Assembly (NCBI RefSeq): GCF_002127545.1
Contig: NZ_MUBK01000022.1
Location: 1 to 64,000 of the forward strand
DNA length: 64,000 nt
Origin: Xenorhabdus beddingii
Lineage (GTDB): Bacteria > Pseudomonadota > Gammaproteobacteria > Enterobacterales > Enterobacteriaceae
Reading direction: 5' to 3'
Shown here: in pieces, positions 1-8,394 of the stretch
How the letters are laid out: each line of letters starts with the position of its first letter
How positions within the stretch are numbered: position 1 is the stretch's first letter
Translations under genes and position numbers: made by a program
Notes under the pieces: model-generated
The model's database searches: none
Told to the model about the DNA's origin: nothing
What the model saw: only the letters and a program-made list of their open reading frames with translations

Positions 1-3000
1 CAGGGGATCAGGCGTCAGATAGCAACTCGCCACCGGCGAATAATACCGGAACCGATTGTAGACCAGCCCGCTCTCTTCATCCAGCCACTGACCCGCGAAT
101 TGCATTCCCGGATCCAGTTCGGCATTTTCACCCGGAACCCCCAGACGCAGTCCGTACAGGCTATGCGGCGGCTGGCGCCAGACCCGGTGCCCGGCTTCAT
201 CAAACAGCGCCAGCGGCTCGCCGGTCGGGGCACACACCGCATACTGGGTCTGAATCTCCCCCGCGAGCAGTTCGCTGCGGTTTTCCGGGTTCGGGGTGAA
301 AAACTGCACCTGCTGCGCCAGCAACTGCCAGCCGTCAAACACCAGATGGCGGATGCTGTACAGGCGGTTGTGCCGGTATTCGCGGATTTCGGCCGGCACA
401 TCGCCGTCCCACAGATAAGTGGTGCGGCTGCCCGCCTGTTCGCACACTTTTTCCGTGCGCCGCCCAAAGGCATCGTAGCGATACTCCCACCGCTGCCCGC
501 CCGGCGTCAGCACCCCGGTAAGCTGGTTCTGGCTGTTCCAGCGCAACTTGGTCAGTTGCGGCCGGTGCCCTTCCTGCCACAGCTGCATCGCCGTCATGCG
601 ACCCGCATCATCATACTCAAACAGGTGCTGGCCGAGGCGTCTGAGCCGGTGGCCTTTCTGGTAAATCCGTTCCCCGTCAATCTCATTCAGGCCGTCGAAG
701 CGACGCGACGGGTAGCCGGAACCGTCATACTGATAATGCTCGCGCAGGCGGTCACCGTCACTGACGGAGGTCACCTGCCCGTTGCCGTTGACCACATAAC
801 CCAGCCACTGCCGTTCGTCATTGGCCGCCACCAGATTGAGCGCCGCATCGTAGCGATATTCCCGATCCAGCCCGGCCAGCGTTGGCTGCGGGATGTCGGC
901 CACTTCGTGCGCCGCAAAAAACTCCGTGTTGCGTCCGGCGCGCTGGGCGGTCAGTTGCCCCATCAGGGAATGGGCCTGCCGCAGGATAAAGCCTTTATCG
1001 GACTGGCGGTGCCACTCCTGCCCGTCTTCGTCCCGTTCAAGCCGGAGGGTATGCCCGCCGCTTATACTGAGCAGTCTGAGTTCCCCCACCTTGTTGGCCT
1101 GTGTCTTCGCCTGCCAGCACCGGCCATCCGGGGCGCGGAAGGTGCTTTCTGCCGTGGCACTGTCCGGATAATCACGGGTGATGTCCCCGTGGGGCTGCAC
1201 TTCTTTGATCTGGCGATCCTGATCGTCATAGTCAAACGTCAGCGGGGCCCCGTCGGGTCCGGCCACTTCCCGCAAACGGCCGAGGATATCGTAACGGTAG
1301 GTGGTGGTGCCTTCCGGGGTGTGCATCGCGATCATCCGGCCCGCCGCATCGTATTCATAGCGGGTCACCTGATCCAGCGCATCGCGTTTTTCAATGCAAT
1401 GGCCGTTGCCGTCATAGGCATAGTGCCACCGGGTGCCCGCATAGTCGGTTTCGGTCACGACCCGGCCGTCCGCATCCAGGGTATAGCGGTAGCTTTCCCC
1501 CTGCGGGTTAACCACTTCCAGCAGTTGCAGGCTGTTGAGGTCATAGCGGTACTGCCAGCGGTTCCCCTCACCATCCACGCGCGCAACCGGTAAGTCAAAC
1601 GGCCCGTATTCGATATGCCAGTTCACGCCGCGCGCATCCGTCCATTCGGTCAGGTTGCCGTGGCGGTCATGGCCAAAACGTTCCAGACTGTTGTTGGGGC
1701 GATCGCTTAACGAGACGCGATGATGGCGATCGTATTCCCACAGCCACAGCGCGCCGCCACCCGAGGTGAACCGCTGCAACCGGTCATGGCTGTCGTAGCC
1801 CAGCCGCAGGCTGCGGTGCTCTTCATCAAACAATTTTGTCAGCCGCTGATGGCCGTCATACTCCCAGGTCCGTTTGCGCCCCTCATCATCTTCGGCGGCA
1901 ATCACCAGCCCGAATTCATTGCGGGTCAGGGTCGTTTTGCTGCCATCCGGGGCAATAAAGCATTCCGCATTGCCCCGGTCGTCATAGTGCTGCTGCCAAA
2001 CCCGGCCGAGCGGATCGGTCATGCTGATGAGACGGTCCGCCTCATCATACTGGTAACACCAGGTGGCCCCCGTCGCCTCCGTAAAGGCCGTCACCAGTCC
2101 GGTATCCGCCAGATAGTCCAGGGTCAGGATTTGCCCTTCCGGCAGGATTTTTCTGCGCAGGTTGCCCCAGTCATCGTACTCAAAGCGGGTCACATGACCG
2201 CACGGGGTTTCTTCCTGCGTCACCAGTTGCTGGTCATTATGGCGCCACGTGGTGATATGCCCGTCGGGGTTAATCACCCGGGTCAGACCCGGTTCGTATT
2301 CCAATACCCCCGGATAATAGCCCCCGCTGCCCACGGTATAAATACAGCGCCCCTGCGCATCATAGCGGTAATCCACCGCCGTCTGGTCACCGTCATGCCA
2401 GCGGCTAATCAGCCCCTGGGCGTTATAGTCATAGAACAGGTGAAAGTGCTGAGTACTGTCTGCGTCGGCCAGCCAGCCATTTTCGTGATAACCATAACGC
2501 GCCATCACGGCATTCAGGCCGTTGTCGGTACGGCGAATTTCTGCCAGCAATCCGTCGTTCCGGTACAGCAATACCAGCGCCGGGCCGTCACTGTGCGTCA
2601 CCTTAACCAGCTGATGCTGTTCACTGTAATGAAACGCTATCGTATTACCGAAAGGGTCAGACAAGGCTCCCAATTGCCATTGCGGGCTGTCCTCATCGGC
2701 CGGCACCCGCACGCTGAAATGCTGGCTGACCGGATTATTGCGCTCATGCAGCACATACCCGCTGTCTGCACGGCACAGGGTAAACTGCGGGTGCTCCGGG
2801 TTCATGCTGCTGCGGTCGGCCGGCGTCAGGATAAAGTAAAGCGACGCCCCTTCGGTAGTCTGGATTTCCACCCGGTCCCCGATCACCACCGCCCTGCCGG
2901 AGAAACTGTCAGCCCAGTTTTCCCCCAATAAGCCCCGCGCGCCCGGCACCCAACTGCGCAGAAAAGTCAGGGGAAGGGTCTGTCCCAATGCAAGATCAAT

Positions 3001-4104
3001 ACGTTGATCAAACAACGCGCCCGTCGCGACATCGATCGGATCTTTCGTAAAGAAACGCTTACCCGCTTCCCAGTAACGCTTGGCCCCTTTCGTCTCACGA
3101 AAGGCCTGTTTGGCGCACTCAACCCGTTGGTTATAGTCTCTTTTGATCTTACTCCCCGCCTTGGATGCACCGGTTTTGGCCCCTTTCAGCGCTTTATGGG
3201 TGCCCGCCTTAACATTGCCGGCGGCTTTTTTCGCCCCGTTTTTGGCCCCGCTCAGCGCTTTCCCGGCCGCCGCTTTGGGGTTTTTCATCACGCTTTTCGC
3301 CCACTGTTTGGCACTTTTGGCCCCCAGCTTCGCCCCCGCCACCACGGTTTTGGCCTCCCGGGCCAGGGCCCGGGCGTCTTTCAGGGCCGCGCGGGTCAGC
3401 ACTTGCCGGCCTTTCTGGCTGAACAGTTTACCGGCCGCTTTCAATCCGCCCCGGGTCGGCGGCACCAGATATTCCACCGCCACCAACAGCGCCCGCTCCA
3501 GCAGTGAAAACTCTTCCTCCACCTTAAGGTAAGAGCCCTGGCCGGAGCCGATAAACACCGTGCTGGCCCCGCCCTTAATCACGGCACCGCACACCAGTTT
3601 GTCGTCCACCCGGGCGGCCGGCTGGCCGTTGATAAACACGGTTTCACTGCCCTGCGCGATCAACGGCGGGGTCGGATGTTTACTGCATTTTGCCACGTCC
3701 ACCGTGGCCCGGGCCGCCGGTTTGCCCTCAATCTTCACATTGGATGAACCACTGTCCAACAGGCCATCCGGGGAACAGAAGCTGTTCACCATGTTGGTCA
3801 CCGCCGAGCTGGCCTTACCGATCATCTCCCCCAGCGCAAAGGTGCCTGCGGTCCCGACCGCCGCCACCAATAAGGTCGCCCCCAGTCCCCCGGTGCCCGC
3901 GACGAACAGTGCCGCCGCCCCAAAAATCGCCGCCGATATCAGCGCCCCGGTGACCGCCCCCGCCAGCGCCGCCAAAAAACTGCTGTGCTGGATCGGATCG
4001 TCTTTACGCGCTGCGGCGGGGCCTTTCGGCCCCGGCATACGCTTGCTCGCGTGGGTCGCGCCCACCCGCGCCGTGCGCGTAATAATGTCATCCATTAATC
4101 CCAT
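1..4104 (-). CDS. rhs: PAAR-domain Rhs polymorphic toxin (T6SS effector), C-terminus beyond window edge
   Basis: A single open frame runs from an ATG at 4104, preceded by an AGGAG ribosome site, to base 1 (1,368 residues, no stop). The N-terminus holds an Ala/Gly-rich membrane stretch (about residues 40-80), then a PAAR domain with two NG/EG-KPAAR type motifs (about 110-175), a Lys/Ala-rich linker, and a long series of YD-repeats (Y/F-D-x-x-G-R units) building the Rhs cage. The last residues seen read RFRYYSPVASCYLTPDPL, the conserved end of the Rhs core where self-cleavage normally occurs, so only the variable toxin tip and its immunity gene are missing, just left of base 1. By family knowledge, PAAR-Rhs proteins sit on the VgrG tip and are fired by the T6SS; the eagR chaperone directly upstream fits this. 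Toxin activity cannot be predicted from this window. Confidence 0.93.
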   Translation of the reverse strand, partial: MGLMDDIITRTARVGATHASKRMPGPKGPAAARKDDPIQHSSFLAALAGAVTGALISAAIFGAAALFVAGTGGLGATLLVAAVGTAGTFALGEMIGKASSAVTNMVNSFCSPDGLLDSGSSNVKIEGKPAARATVDVAKCSKHPTPPLIAQGSETVFINGQPAARVDDKLVCGAVIKGGASTVFIGSGQGSYLKVEEEFSLLERALLVAVEYLVPPTRGGLKAAGKLFSQKGRQVLTRAALKDARALAREAKTVVAGAKLGAKSAKQWAKSVMKNPKAAAGKALSGAKNGAKKAAGNVKAGTHKALKGAKTGASKAGSKIKRDYNQRVECAKQAFRETKGAKRYWEAGKRFFTKDPIDVATGALFDQRIDLALGQTLPLTFLRSWVPGARGLLGENWADSFSGRAVVIGDRVEIQTTEGASLYFILTPADRSSMNPEHPQFTLCRADSGYVLHERNNPVSQHFSVRVPADEDSPQWQLGALSDPFGNTIAFHYSEQHQLVKVTHSDGPALVLLYRNDGLLAEIRRTDNGLNAVMARYGYHENGWLADADSTQHFHLFYDYNAQGLISRWHDGDQTAVDYRYDAQGRCIYTVGSGGYYPGVLEYEPGLTRVINPDGHITTWRHNDQQLVTQEETPCGHVTRFEYDDWGNLRRKILPEGQILTLDYLADTGLVTAFTEATGATWCYQYDEADRLISMTDPLGRVWQQHYDDRGNAECFIAPDGSKTTLTRNEFGLVIAAEDDEGRKRTWEYDGHQRLTKLFDEEHRSLRLGYDSHDRLQRFTSGGGALWLWEYDRHHRVSLSDRPNNSLERFGHDRHGNLTEWTDARGVNWHIEYGPFDLPVARVDGEGNRWQYRYDLNSLQLLEVVNPQGESYRYTLDADGRVVTETDYAGTRWHYAYDGNGHCIEKRDALDQVTRYEYDAAGRMIAMHTPEGTTTYRYDILGRLREVAGPDGAPLTFDYDDQDRQIKEVQPHGDITRDYPDSATAESTFRAPDGRCWQAKTQANKVGELRLLSISGGHTLRLERDEDGQEWHRQSDKGFILRQAHSLMGQLTAQRAGRNTEFFAAHEVADIPQPTLAGLDREYRYDAALNLVAANDERQWLGYVVNGNGQVTSVSDGDRLREHYQYDGSGYPSRRFDGLNEIDGERIYQKGHRLRRLGQHLFEYDDAGRMTAMQLWQEGHRPQLTKLRWNSQNQLTGVLTPGGQRWEYRYDAFGRRTEKVCEQAGSRTTYLWDGDVPAEIREYRHNRLYSIRHLVFDGWQLLAQQVQFFTPNPENRSELLAGEIQTQYAVCAPTGEPLALFDEAGHRVWRQPPHSLYGLRLGVPGENAELDPGMQFAGQWLDEESGLVYNRFRYYSPVASCYLTPDPL

Positions 4105-4117
4105 CACGGATCTCCTG

Positions 4118-4537
4118 TCAGGCAGCCTGGAAACTGGTCACCACCGCCAGCAAGGCGTCGCGTTGCCCCGCATTAAACGGCTGCGGGGACGTCAGGTTAA
4201 AAGCCAGCAACTGGCTGCCCCGGATCTGCAGGACCACACTCTGGTGCATTTCCCCTTCCGGGCTCAGCCACTGGTAATCCAGCCGCCAGGCGGGTTCACC
4301 ACTGAGTTCAATCTGCAGCCGCTGGTGCTCCTGATACCCCGGCAGGTGGGTCGCAAATTGGGTCAGCGTCCGTTCATAGTAGGCTGCGGGATCGGTACCC
4401 ATCGGAACCGGGGTGCGGTTAATCACCAGATTGACCCCGCTGTCATCCGGCAGCACAAAGACCTGCATCGATTCATCACGCCAGTTGGCCGGAATGGTCA
4501 GGGTGCCTTCGTTCATCTGGTAAGGGTGTGCGCTCAT
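4118..4537 (-). CDS. eagR: EagR-type effector chaperone (DUF1795/DcrB-like)
   Basis: A small acidic protein of 139 residues with no signal peptide, placed between vgrG and the PAAR-Rhs gene. Size, position and the beta-rich pattern (N-terminal NEGTLTIPANW, then GSQLLAFNLTSP) match the DUF1795/Eag family, whose members bind the N-terminal transmembrane region of PAAR-Rhs effectors and hold it soluble until loading on VgrG. The start chosen is the second Met (MSAHPY), which has AAAGGAAAG at a good distance; an in-frame ATG 33 bases upstream would add 11 residues. It ends 13 bases before the rhs start, so the two are very likely co-translated. Confidence 0.88.
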   Translation of the reverse strand: MSAHPYQMNEGTLTIPANWRDESMQVFVLPDDSGVNLVINRTPVPMGTDPAAYYERTLTQFATHLPGYQEHQRLQIELSGEPAWRLDYQWLSPEGEMHQSVVLQIRGSQLLAFNLTSPQPFNAGQRDALLAVVTSFQAA

Positions 4538-4670
4538 GTGCTTTCCTTTTTCATGCGTCAAAATGTTCACTGGATTAGTCTGTTCAGCCCGCGCTCACGG
4601 GCGGTTACCGGGCTGAGGCTTTCGGTTACCGGCATTGTTGCCCTCACCGGCTGTTTTTTTGGGCTTTGAT

Positions 4671-6872
4671 TTAGTTCAGCGTGATCTGGCCGCCGTTCAC
4701 AAAGACCCCGCTGCCATTCAGCAGGATGCTGGCGTCACCAAAGGCGATCAAAATCCCCGTCTTCGTCATCTGGATGGTGCCGTTGCCCACGGTCAGGGTG
4801 AGTTCATCCTCCGCCTGATACAGCTGCGTGCCCGGCCCCGCGTCACTGGCCGTGGTCGTCACCTGGACGGCATTGGCCGACGTGCTGCGGGCCTGACAGA
4901 TGTTTTCCGTCAGACTGCCCGTTTCGAGGGTTTTGATTTCATCCCCTTTCTGCAGGGTCAATGTCCGGTTGCCGGCCTCCACCACCAGACTCTGGTCGTT
5001 TTTCACCGTGGTCTGCATGTCCTTCTGCGCATGCAGCGCCAGCCGTTCACTGCCCTTTGCATCCTCAAACAGCAGCTCGTTGTACCCCTCCCCCTTGTGG
5101 GTTTTGGAGCGGAACGCCATCTGGGTCTTGCTGCCCGGCAGGCTGCCCGGCGGGATGTTGCTGGCGTGGTACGTCCGCCCGGTCACAATCGGCTGGTCCG
5201 GGTCACCGTGCAGGAAGTCCACCACCACTTCCTGGCCGACGCGCGGGATGGCGAGCATGCCCCAGCCCTGACCCGCCCACGGCTGGCTGACCCGTATCCA
5301 GCAGGAGCTGTGGTCGTCGCTGTTGCCGTAGCGGTCCCACGGGAACTGCAGACGCACGCGCCCGTATTGGTCACAGAAGATTTCTTCGCCGGCCGGGCCG
5401 ACCACTTTGGCAATCTGCGGGCCGTCCACCACCGGTTTGGCCACCGGTGCCGGGCGCCAGTTCTGGGTGTGGCGGATGAAGCTGAAGTCGCTGTGCAGCG
5501 TGGTGCCGGCGCCGGCGGTGGCGGTTTCCAGCGCCTGCGGCTGGCTGCCGCTGTGGCTGGCGCTCACCACCTGCCACGGCTGGTTCAGGTCCGGGCGCGG
5601 GTGGTTCGTCAGGGTGAACAGTTTGCCCGGCTGAACCGCAATGGCGTGCCCGCTGCCCTGCCCGGTCACCGCGTCGCTGCGCAGCGCCTCCAGCCGGTAG
5701 CGGGTGAATGCCTTGCCGTGGGCCTCGTCCTTGAAGCGCCCCGGGTAGTCGTAGTGCTCGTAGTAGCGCTCCTGCAGGGTGTCCTCCTTCATCTGCGCCC
5801 GGAACTCCGCGGCCCAGGCCGGGTTCTTGAAGGTGTAATCCTTCAGCGCCACCTGCGCCGGGCGCACCTGCGCGCTGCACGTCAGGCTGCCCACTGACGG
5901 TTCCCCCAGCGTGCTGCCCTCCCCCGGCTGATACGGCAGGACGGGCCCCGGCGGCACGGAGCCGCAGTCATCGGCAAACACCAGCGTGTTGCGCCCGCTG
6001 CCGCATTCGAAGAAGTAGAAGATGCCCTCTTCCGCCGTCAGCCGTTGCAGGAAATTGAAGTCACTCTCCTGATACTGCACGCAGAATTCCCGCTCCGGGT
6101 GCGGATGGCGCAGGCTGAACACCACGTCGCGGATACCGTGCTCTTTTAAAATCGTGGTGACGATGGTGGCAATGTCCTGCTGCTGGAAGATGCGCGAGTT
6201 CCGGCGCAGCGTGGTGCGCCACAGGTCCGGCCGGATGGTCATCCGGTAGGTGGTCTGGTGCAGCCCGGTGTTGCCCTGCCCGAAGTGCGCCACCAGACCG
6301 GTGAGGCTGCGCTGCTCCACCCCGTCCTGCAGAATGGTCAGGGTGGCGCTGCGGTCCAGCACCGCCGGAAAGTCAATCGCCGGGTCGGCACTCGCCAGCC
6401 CCACGGTCAGGGTGAAGGGTTGGGAGAAGCCTTCCGTCAGTTCGAAATCAGTGACGACAAAGGTTTGTGGTGGCAGTCTGCCCGCCGTCAGGGTAAAGAG
6501 CAGACCGCTGGGGTCGCTGCCGCCCGGCAGCGACTGGCCGGTTTTTTGCAGCGCCTTTGCCGCCACCGACTCGCCGCCGGCCGCCCGGGCAGCCAGTCCT
6601 GCCCCGCCACCGCCTGACGGACCCATGATATTTTTCGCCAGTCCCGCCCCGGCACCGCCTGACGGACCCATGATATTTTTCGCCAGTCCCGCCCCGGCGC
6701 TGCCCGACGGACTCACGATATTCTTGACCAGTCCCGCCCCGGCACCGCCCGACGGACCCATGATATTTTTAGCCAGCCCTGCGGCCTGCCGGCCCTGCTG
6801 CACCAGCGACTGCCCTTTCTGCGCCAGTGCCCGGCCTTTCTTCAGTTTTGTAACCTGCTTTTTCAATGACAT
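4671..6872 (-). CDS. vgrG: VgrG spike protein (TssI) with N-terminal 15-residue repeats
   Basis: A 733-residue type VI spike protein. From about residue 125 it follows the VgrG family: gp27-like part (LTAGRLPPQTFVVTDFELTE onward, FQQQDIATIVTTILKEHGI, FNFLQRLTAEEGIFYFFE), then the OB-fold/gp5-like part (FCDQYGRVRLQFPWDRYG, SSCWIRVSQPWAG, IPRVGQEVVVDFLHGDPDQPIVTGRTYH) and a beta-helix needle ending in VNGGQITLN. It has no extra C-terminal effector domain. Odd feature: the first 120 or so residues are an extension rich in Gly, Ala and Lys with four tandem copies of a 15-residue unit (GLAKNIMGPSGGAGA, residues 32-91). The ATG has GGGAGAGAG upstream. It lies between vasL and eagR/rhs, so it is expected to carry that Rhs effector. 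Composition is much more GC-rich than the downstream core genes. Confidence 0.95.
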   Translation of the reverse strand: MSLKKQVTKLKKGRALAQKGQSLVQQGRQAAGLAKNIMGPSGGAGAGLVKNIVSPSGSAGAGLAKNIMGPSGGAGAGLAKNIMGPSGGGGAGLAARAAGGESVAAKALQKTGQSLPGGSDPSGLLFTLTAGRLPPQTFVVTDFELTEGFSQPFTLTVGLASADPAIDFPAVLDRSATLTILQDGVEQRSLTGLVAHFGQGNTGLHQTTYRMTIRPDLWRTTLRRNSRIFQQQDIATIVTTILKEHGIRDVVFSLRHPHPEREFCVQYQESDFNFLQRLTAEEGIFYFFECGSGRNTLVFADDCGSVPPGPVLPYQPGEGSTLGEPSVGSLTCSAQVRPAQVALKDYTFKNPAWAAEFRAQMKEDTLQERYYEHYDYPGRFKDEAHGKAFTRYRLEALRSDAVTGQGSGHAIAVQPGKLFTLTNHPRPDLNQPWQVVSASHSGSQPQALETATAGAGTTLHSDFSFIRHTQNWRPAPVAKPVVDGPQIAKVVGPAGEEIFCDQYGRVRLQFPWDRYGNSDDHSSCWIRVSQPWAGQGWGMLAIPRVGQEVVVDFLHGDPDQPIVTGRTYHASNIPPGSLPGSKTQMAFRSKTHKGEGYNELLFEDAKGSERLALHAQKDMQTTVKNDQSLVVEAGNRTLTLQKGDEIKTLETGSLTENICQARSTSANAVQVTTTASDAGPGTQLYQAEDELTLTVGNGTIQMTKTGILIAFGDASILLNGSGVFVNGGQITLN
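6600..6779 (-). repeat. Four tandem 45-bp repeats inside vgrG
   Basis: Four consecutive 45-bp units encode residues 32-46, 47-61, 62-76 and 77-91 of VgrG. The unit reads GLAKNIMGPSGGAGA; the second copy is the most diverged (VKNIVSPSGSAGA). Units 1, 3 and 4 are nearly identical in DNA, so copy number could change by slippage or recombination. Confidence 0.9.
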
Positions 6873-6887
6873 AAACTCTCTCCCTGC

Positions 6888-8297
6888 TTAATGTCCGCTG
6901 TCCGTAGGGACAGTCGGGGGATGGTGTGGGGCCGGGTGGCCGGCCGGTTCGGATGATCCGGGCTGTTCCGTCGCCTGCCGCAGCCGGTCATAGCGCCCGA
7001 GCAGCGCGGTGAACCGCTCATCCAGGCGTTTCAGCAACACCGGTGACGCCGGCCCGCCGTTCGCCGCCTGCACGCTCAACTGGCGCAGCAGCTCTTCCAG
7101 CGGCTCTTCACGGCCGTGGCTGCGCTGGATGTCATACAGCGCGGTTTTCAGGTAGGACAGCGTGAAGCTGCCCCGCGTCCGCTCCTGTAACAGGATTTTG
7201 TCCGCCAGCTGCTGGATCTGGTCGCGGGTGGTGTGCCAACTGCCGCTCAGCGGCACGCTGTCAATCCGCGCCGCCATCGCCTGTTGCCACTGGCGGGTGA
7301 TGAGCCGCTGCGCCGGCGACCCCGGCCAGTGCTGCTCGGCCGCGTCCGTCATCCGGCGGGCGGTCTCCCAGGTCACCCGCGGCGAGGTGTCGGCCAGCCG
7401 GTCCAGTTGCTGCTGGTAGCGGCCGATGTCCGGCTGGTGCAGCCACGCCAGCCGATCCCCGGCGGGGTCAGCGGTCATGGCGGTGAGCTGCTGCTGCAAC
7501 GGCTTGTAGGCCAGCCCCCAGCCCCCGACCAGCACCAGTCCCCCCAGCAAGGCCCCGAGGCCGAATCCCTGCCACGCCGTTAAGCCCGGCGGCGGGGGCG
7601 GTGCCGGGGGAAACTGCACCCGGACACGCGGCGCATCCCCGGCCGCCGGCGCGGGGTCATGACGCGGGGCGGATGCTGAAGGGGGAGCCGTTTCCGCTTC
7701 GGCGTCTGACGCGGAGAGGTAGACCAGCGGCGGCATCTGCACCGGCACCGACACCGGTTTCGCCGCCGGACGCGGTTTCTCCAGCTTTTTCGCCGCGTTC
7801 TGGAAGAACCACAGCAGGTTCTCAATCCGCGGCAGCCGTTTCAGGTCGGACTGCTGCAACTTATCGATCATCAGCTGGAGCGCCCGCTCCGCCCGGTAAA
7901 TCAGCCGCAGGTCACCGGCGGTAAACTCCAGCTGGCGCAACACGCTGCCGGTGCGGGTGTGAAACCACTCCAGCAGGTCGGTGCGCACCTGCGGCTGGGG
8001 TGGCCACAGCCGGTCCCAGTCGCTGACCATCAGCCCGGCCAGCAGTTCACCCCCCTCGGTGAACCCCGCCAGCCCGTTCAGCTGCATCCGCGCCAGCGTG
8101 TAGTAAATGGCCGTCTGCAAATCGACGCCGTTCGTTCTGAACACCGTCAGCGACAGCGATTCCACCAGCAGCCAGTTCACTTCCGGCTGCGCCGGGTGGC
8201 TGGTTTTGTTGATTTCATCGCGGATAACCGCGAATTCCGGCAGGTTCAGCGGACTGCCGCCCGCCCGGATGATGAGATTTTCAGGGTGCCCGCTCAT
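6888..8297 (-). CDS. vasL: T6SS VasL/TagA-like protein (ImpA N-domain, membrane segment, VasL C-domain)
   Basis: About 469 residues. The N-terminal part (SPLNLPEFAVIRDEINKTSHPAQPEVNW, LLAGLMVSDWDRLWPPQPQVR) is the ImpA_N domain shared with TssA. A Pro/Ala-rich linker leads to one hydrophobic segment (GFGLGALLGGLVLVGGWGLAY), then a helical VasL domain. In Vibrio cholerae the corresponding gene (VCA0121, TagA) also follows tssM; its product holds the distal end of the extended sheath at the opposite side of the cell. The same role is inferred here. I chose the Met of MSGHPENL; AAGGAG lies 12 bases upstream, a little far, and an earlier in-frame ATG adds 12 residues. A GC-rich hairpin sits between tssM and this gene. 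Confidence 0.85.
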   Translation of the reverse strand: MSGHPENLIIRAGGSPLNLPEFAVIRDEINKTSHPAQPEVNWLLVESLSLTVFRTNGVDLQTAIYYTLARMQLNGLAGFTEGGELLAGLMVSDWDRLWPPQPQVRTDLLEWFHTRTGSVLRQLEFTAGDLRLIYRAERALQLMIDKLQQSDLKRLPRIENLLWFFQNAAKKLEKPRPAAKPVSVPVQMPPLVYLSASDAEAETAPPSASAPRHDPAPAAGDAPRVRVQFPPAPPPPPGLTAWQGFGLGALLGGLVLVGGWGLAYKPLQQQLTAMTADPAGDRLAWLHQPDIGRYQQQLDRLADTSPRVTWETARRMTDAAEQHWPGSPAQRLITRQWQQAMAARIDSVPLSGSWHTTRDQIQQLADKILLQERTRGSFTLSYLKTALYDIQRSHGREEPLEELLRQLSVQAANGGPASPVLLKRLDERFTALLGRYDRLRQATEQPGSSEPAGHPAPHHPPTVPTDSGH

Positions 8298-8321
8298 AGG
8301 CTGACTGTGCTCCTTAAAGAA

Positions 8322-8344
8322 CCCCCCGCCCACAGGCGGGAGGG
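8322..8344. other. GC-rich hairpin between tssM and vasL
   Basis: CCCGCC, a CACA loop, then GGCGGG (8325-8340), flanked by further C/G complementarity, in the short gap between tssM and vasL. It could pause transcription or define an mRNA end inside the operon. On the minus strand no T-run follows the stem, so it is not a convincing intrinsic terminator for tssM. Confidence 0.4.
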
Positions 8345-8394
8345 TGTGTTTTCAAGACGGGGCCGGTTTTTGACTTCAATCGGGGAACGTGTCC

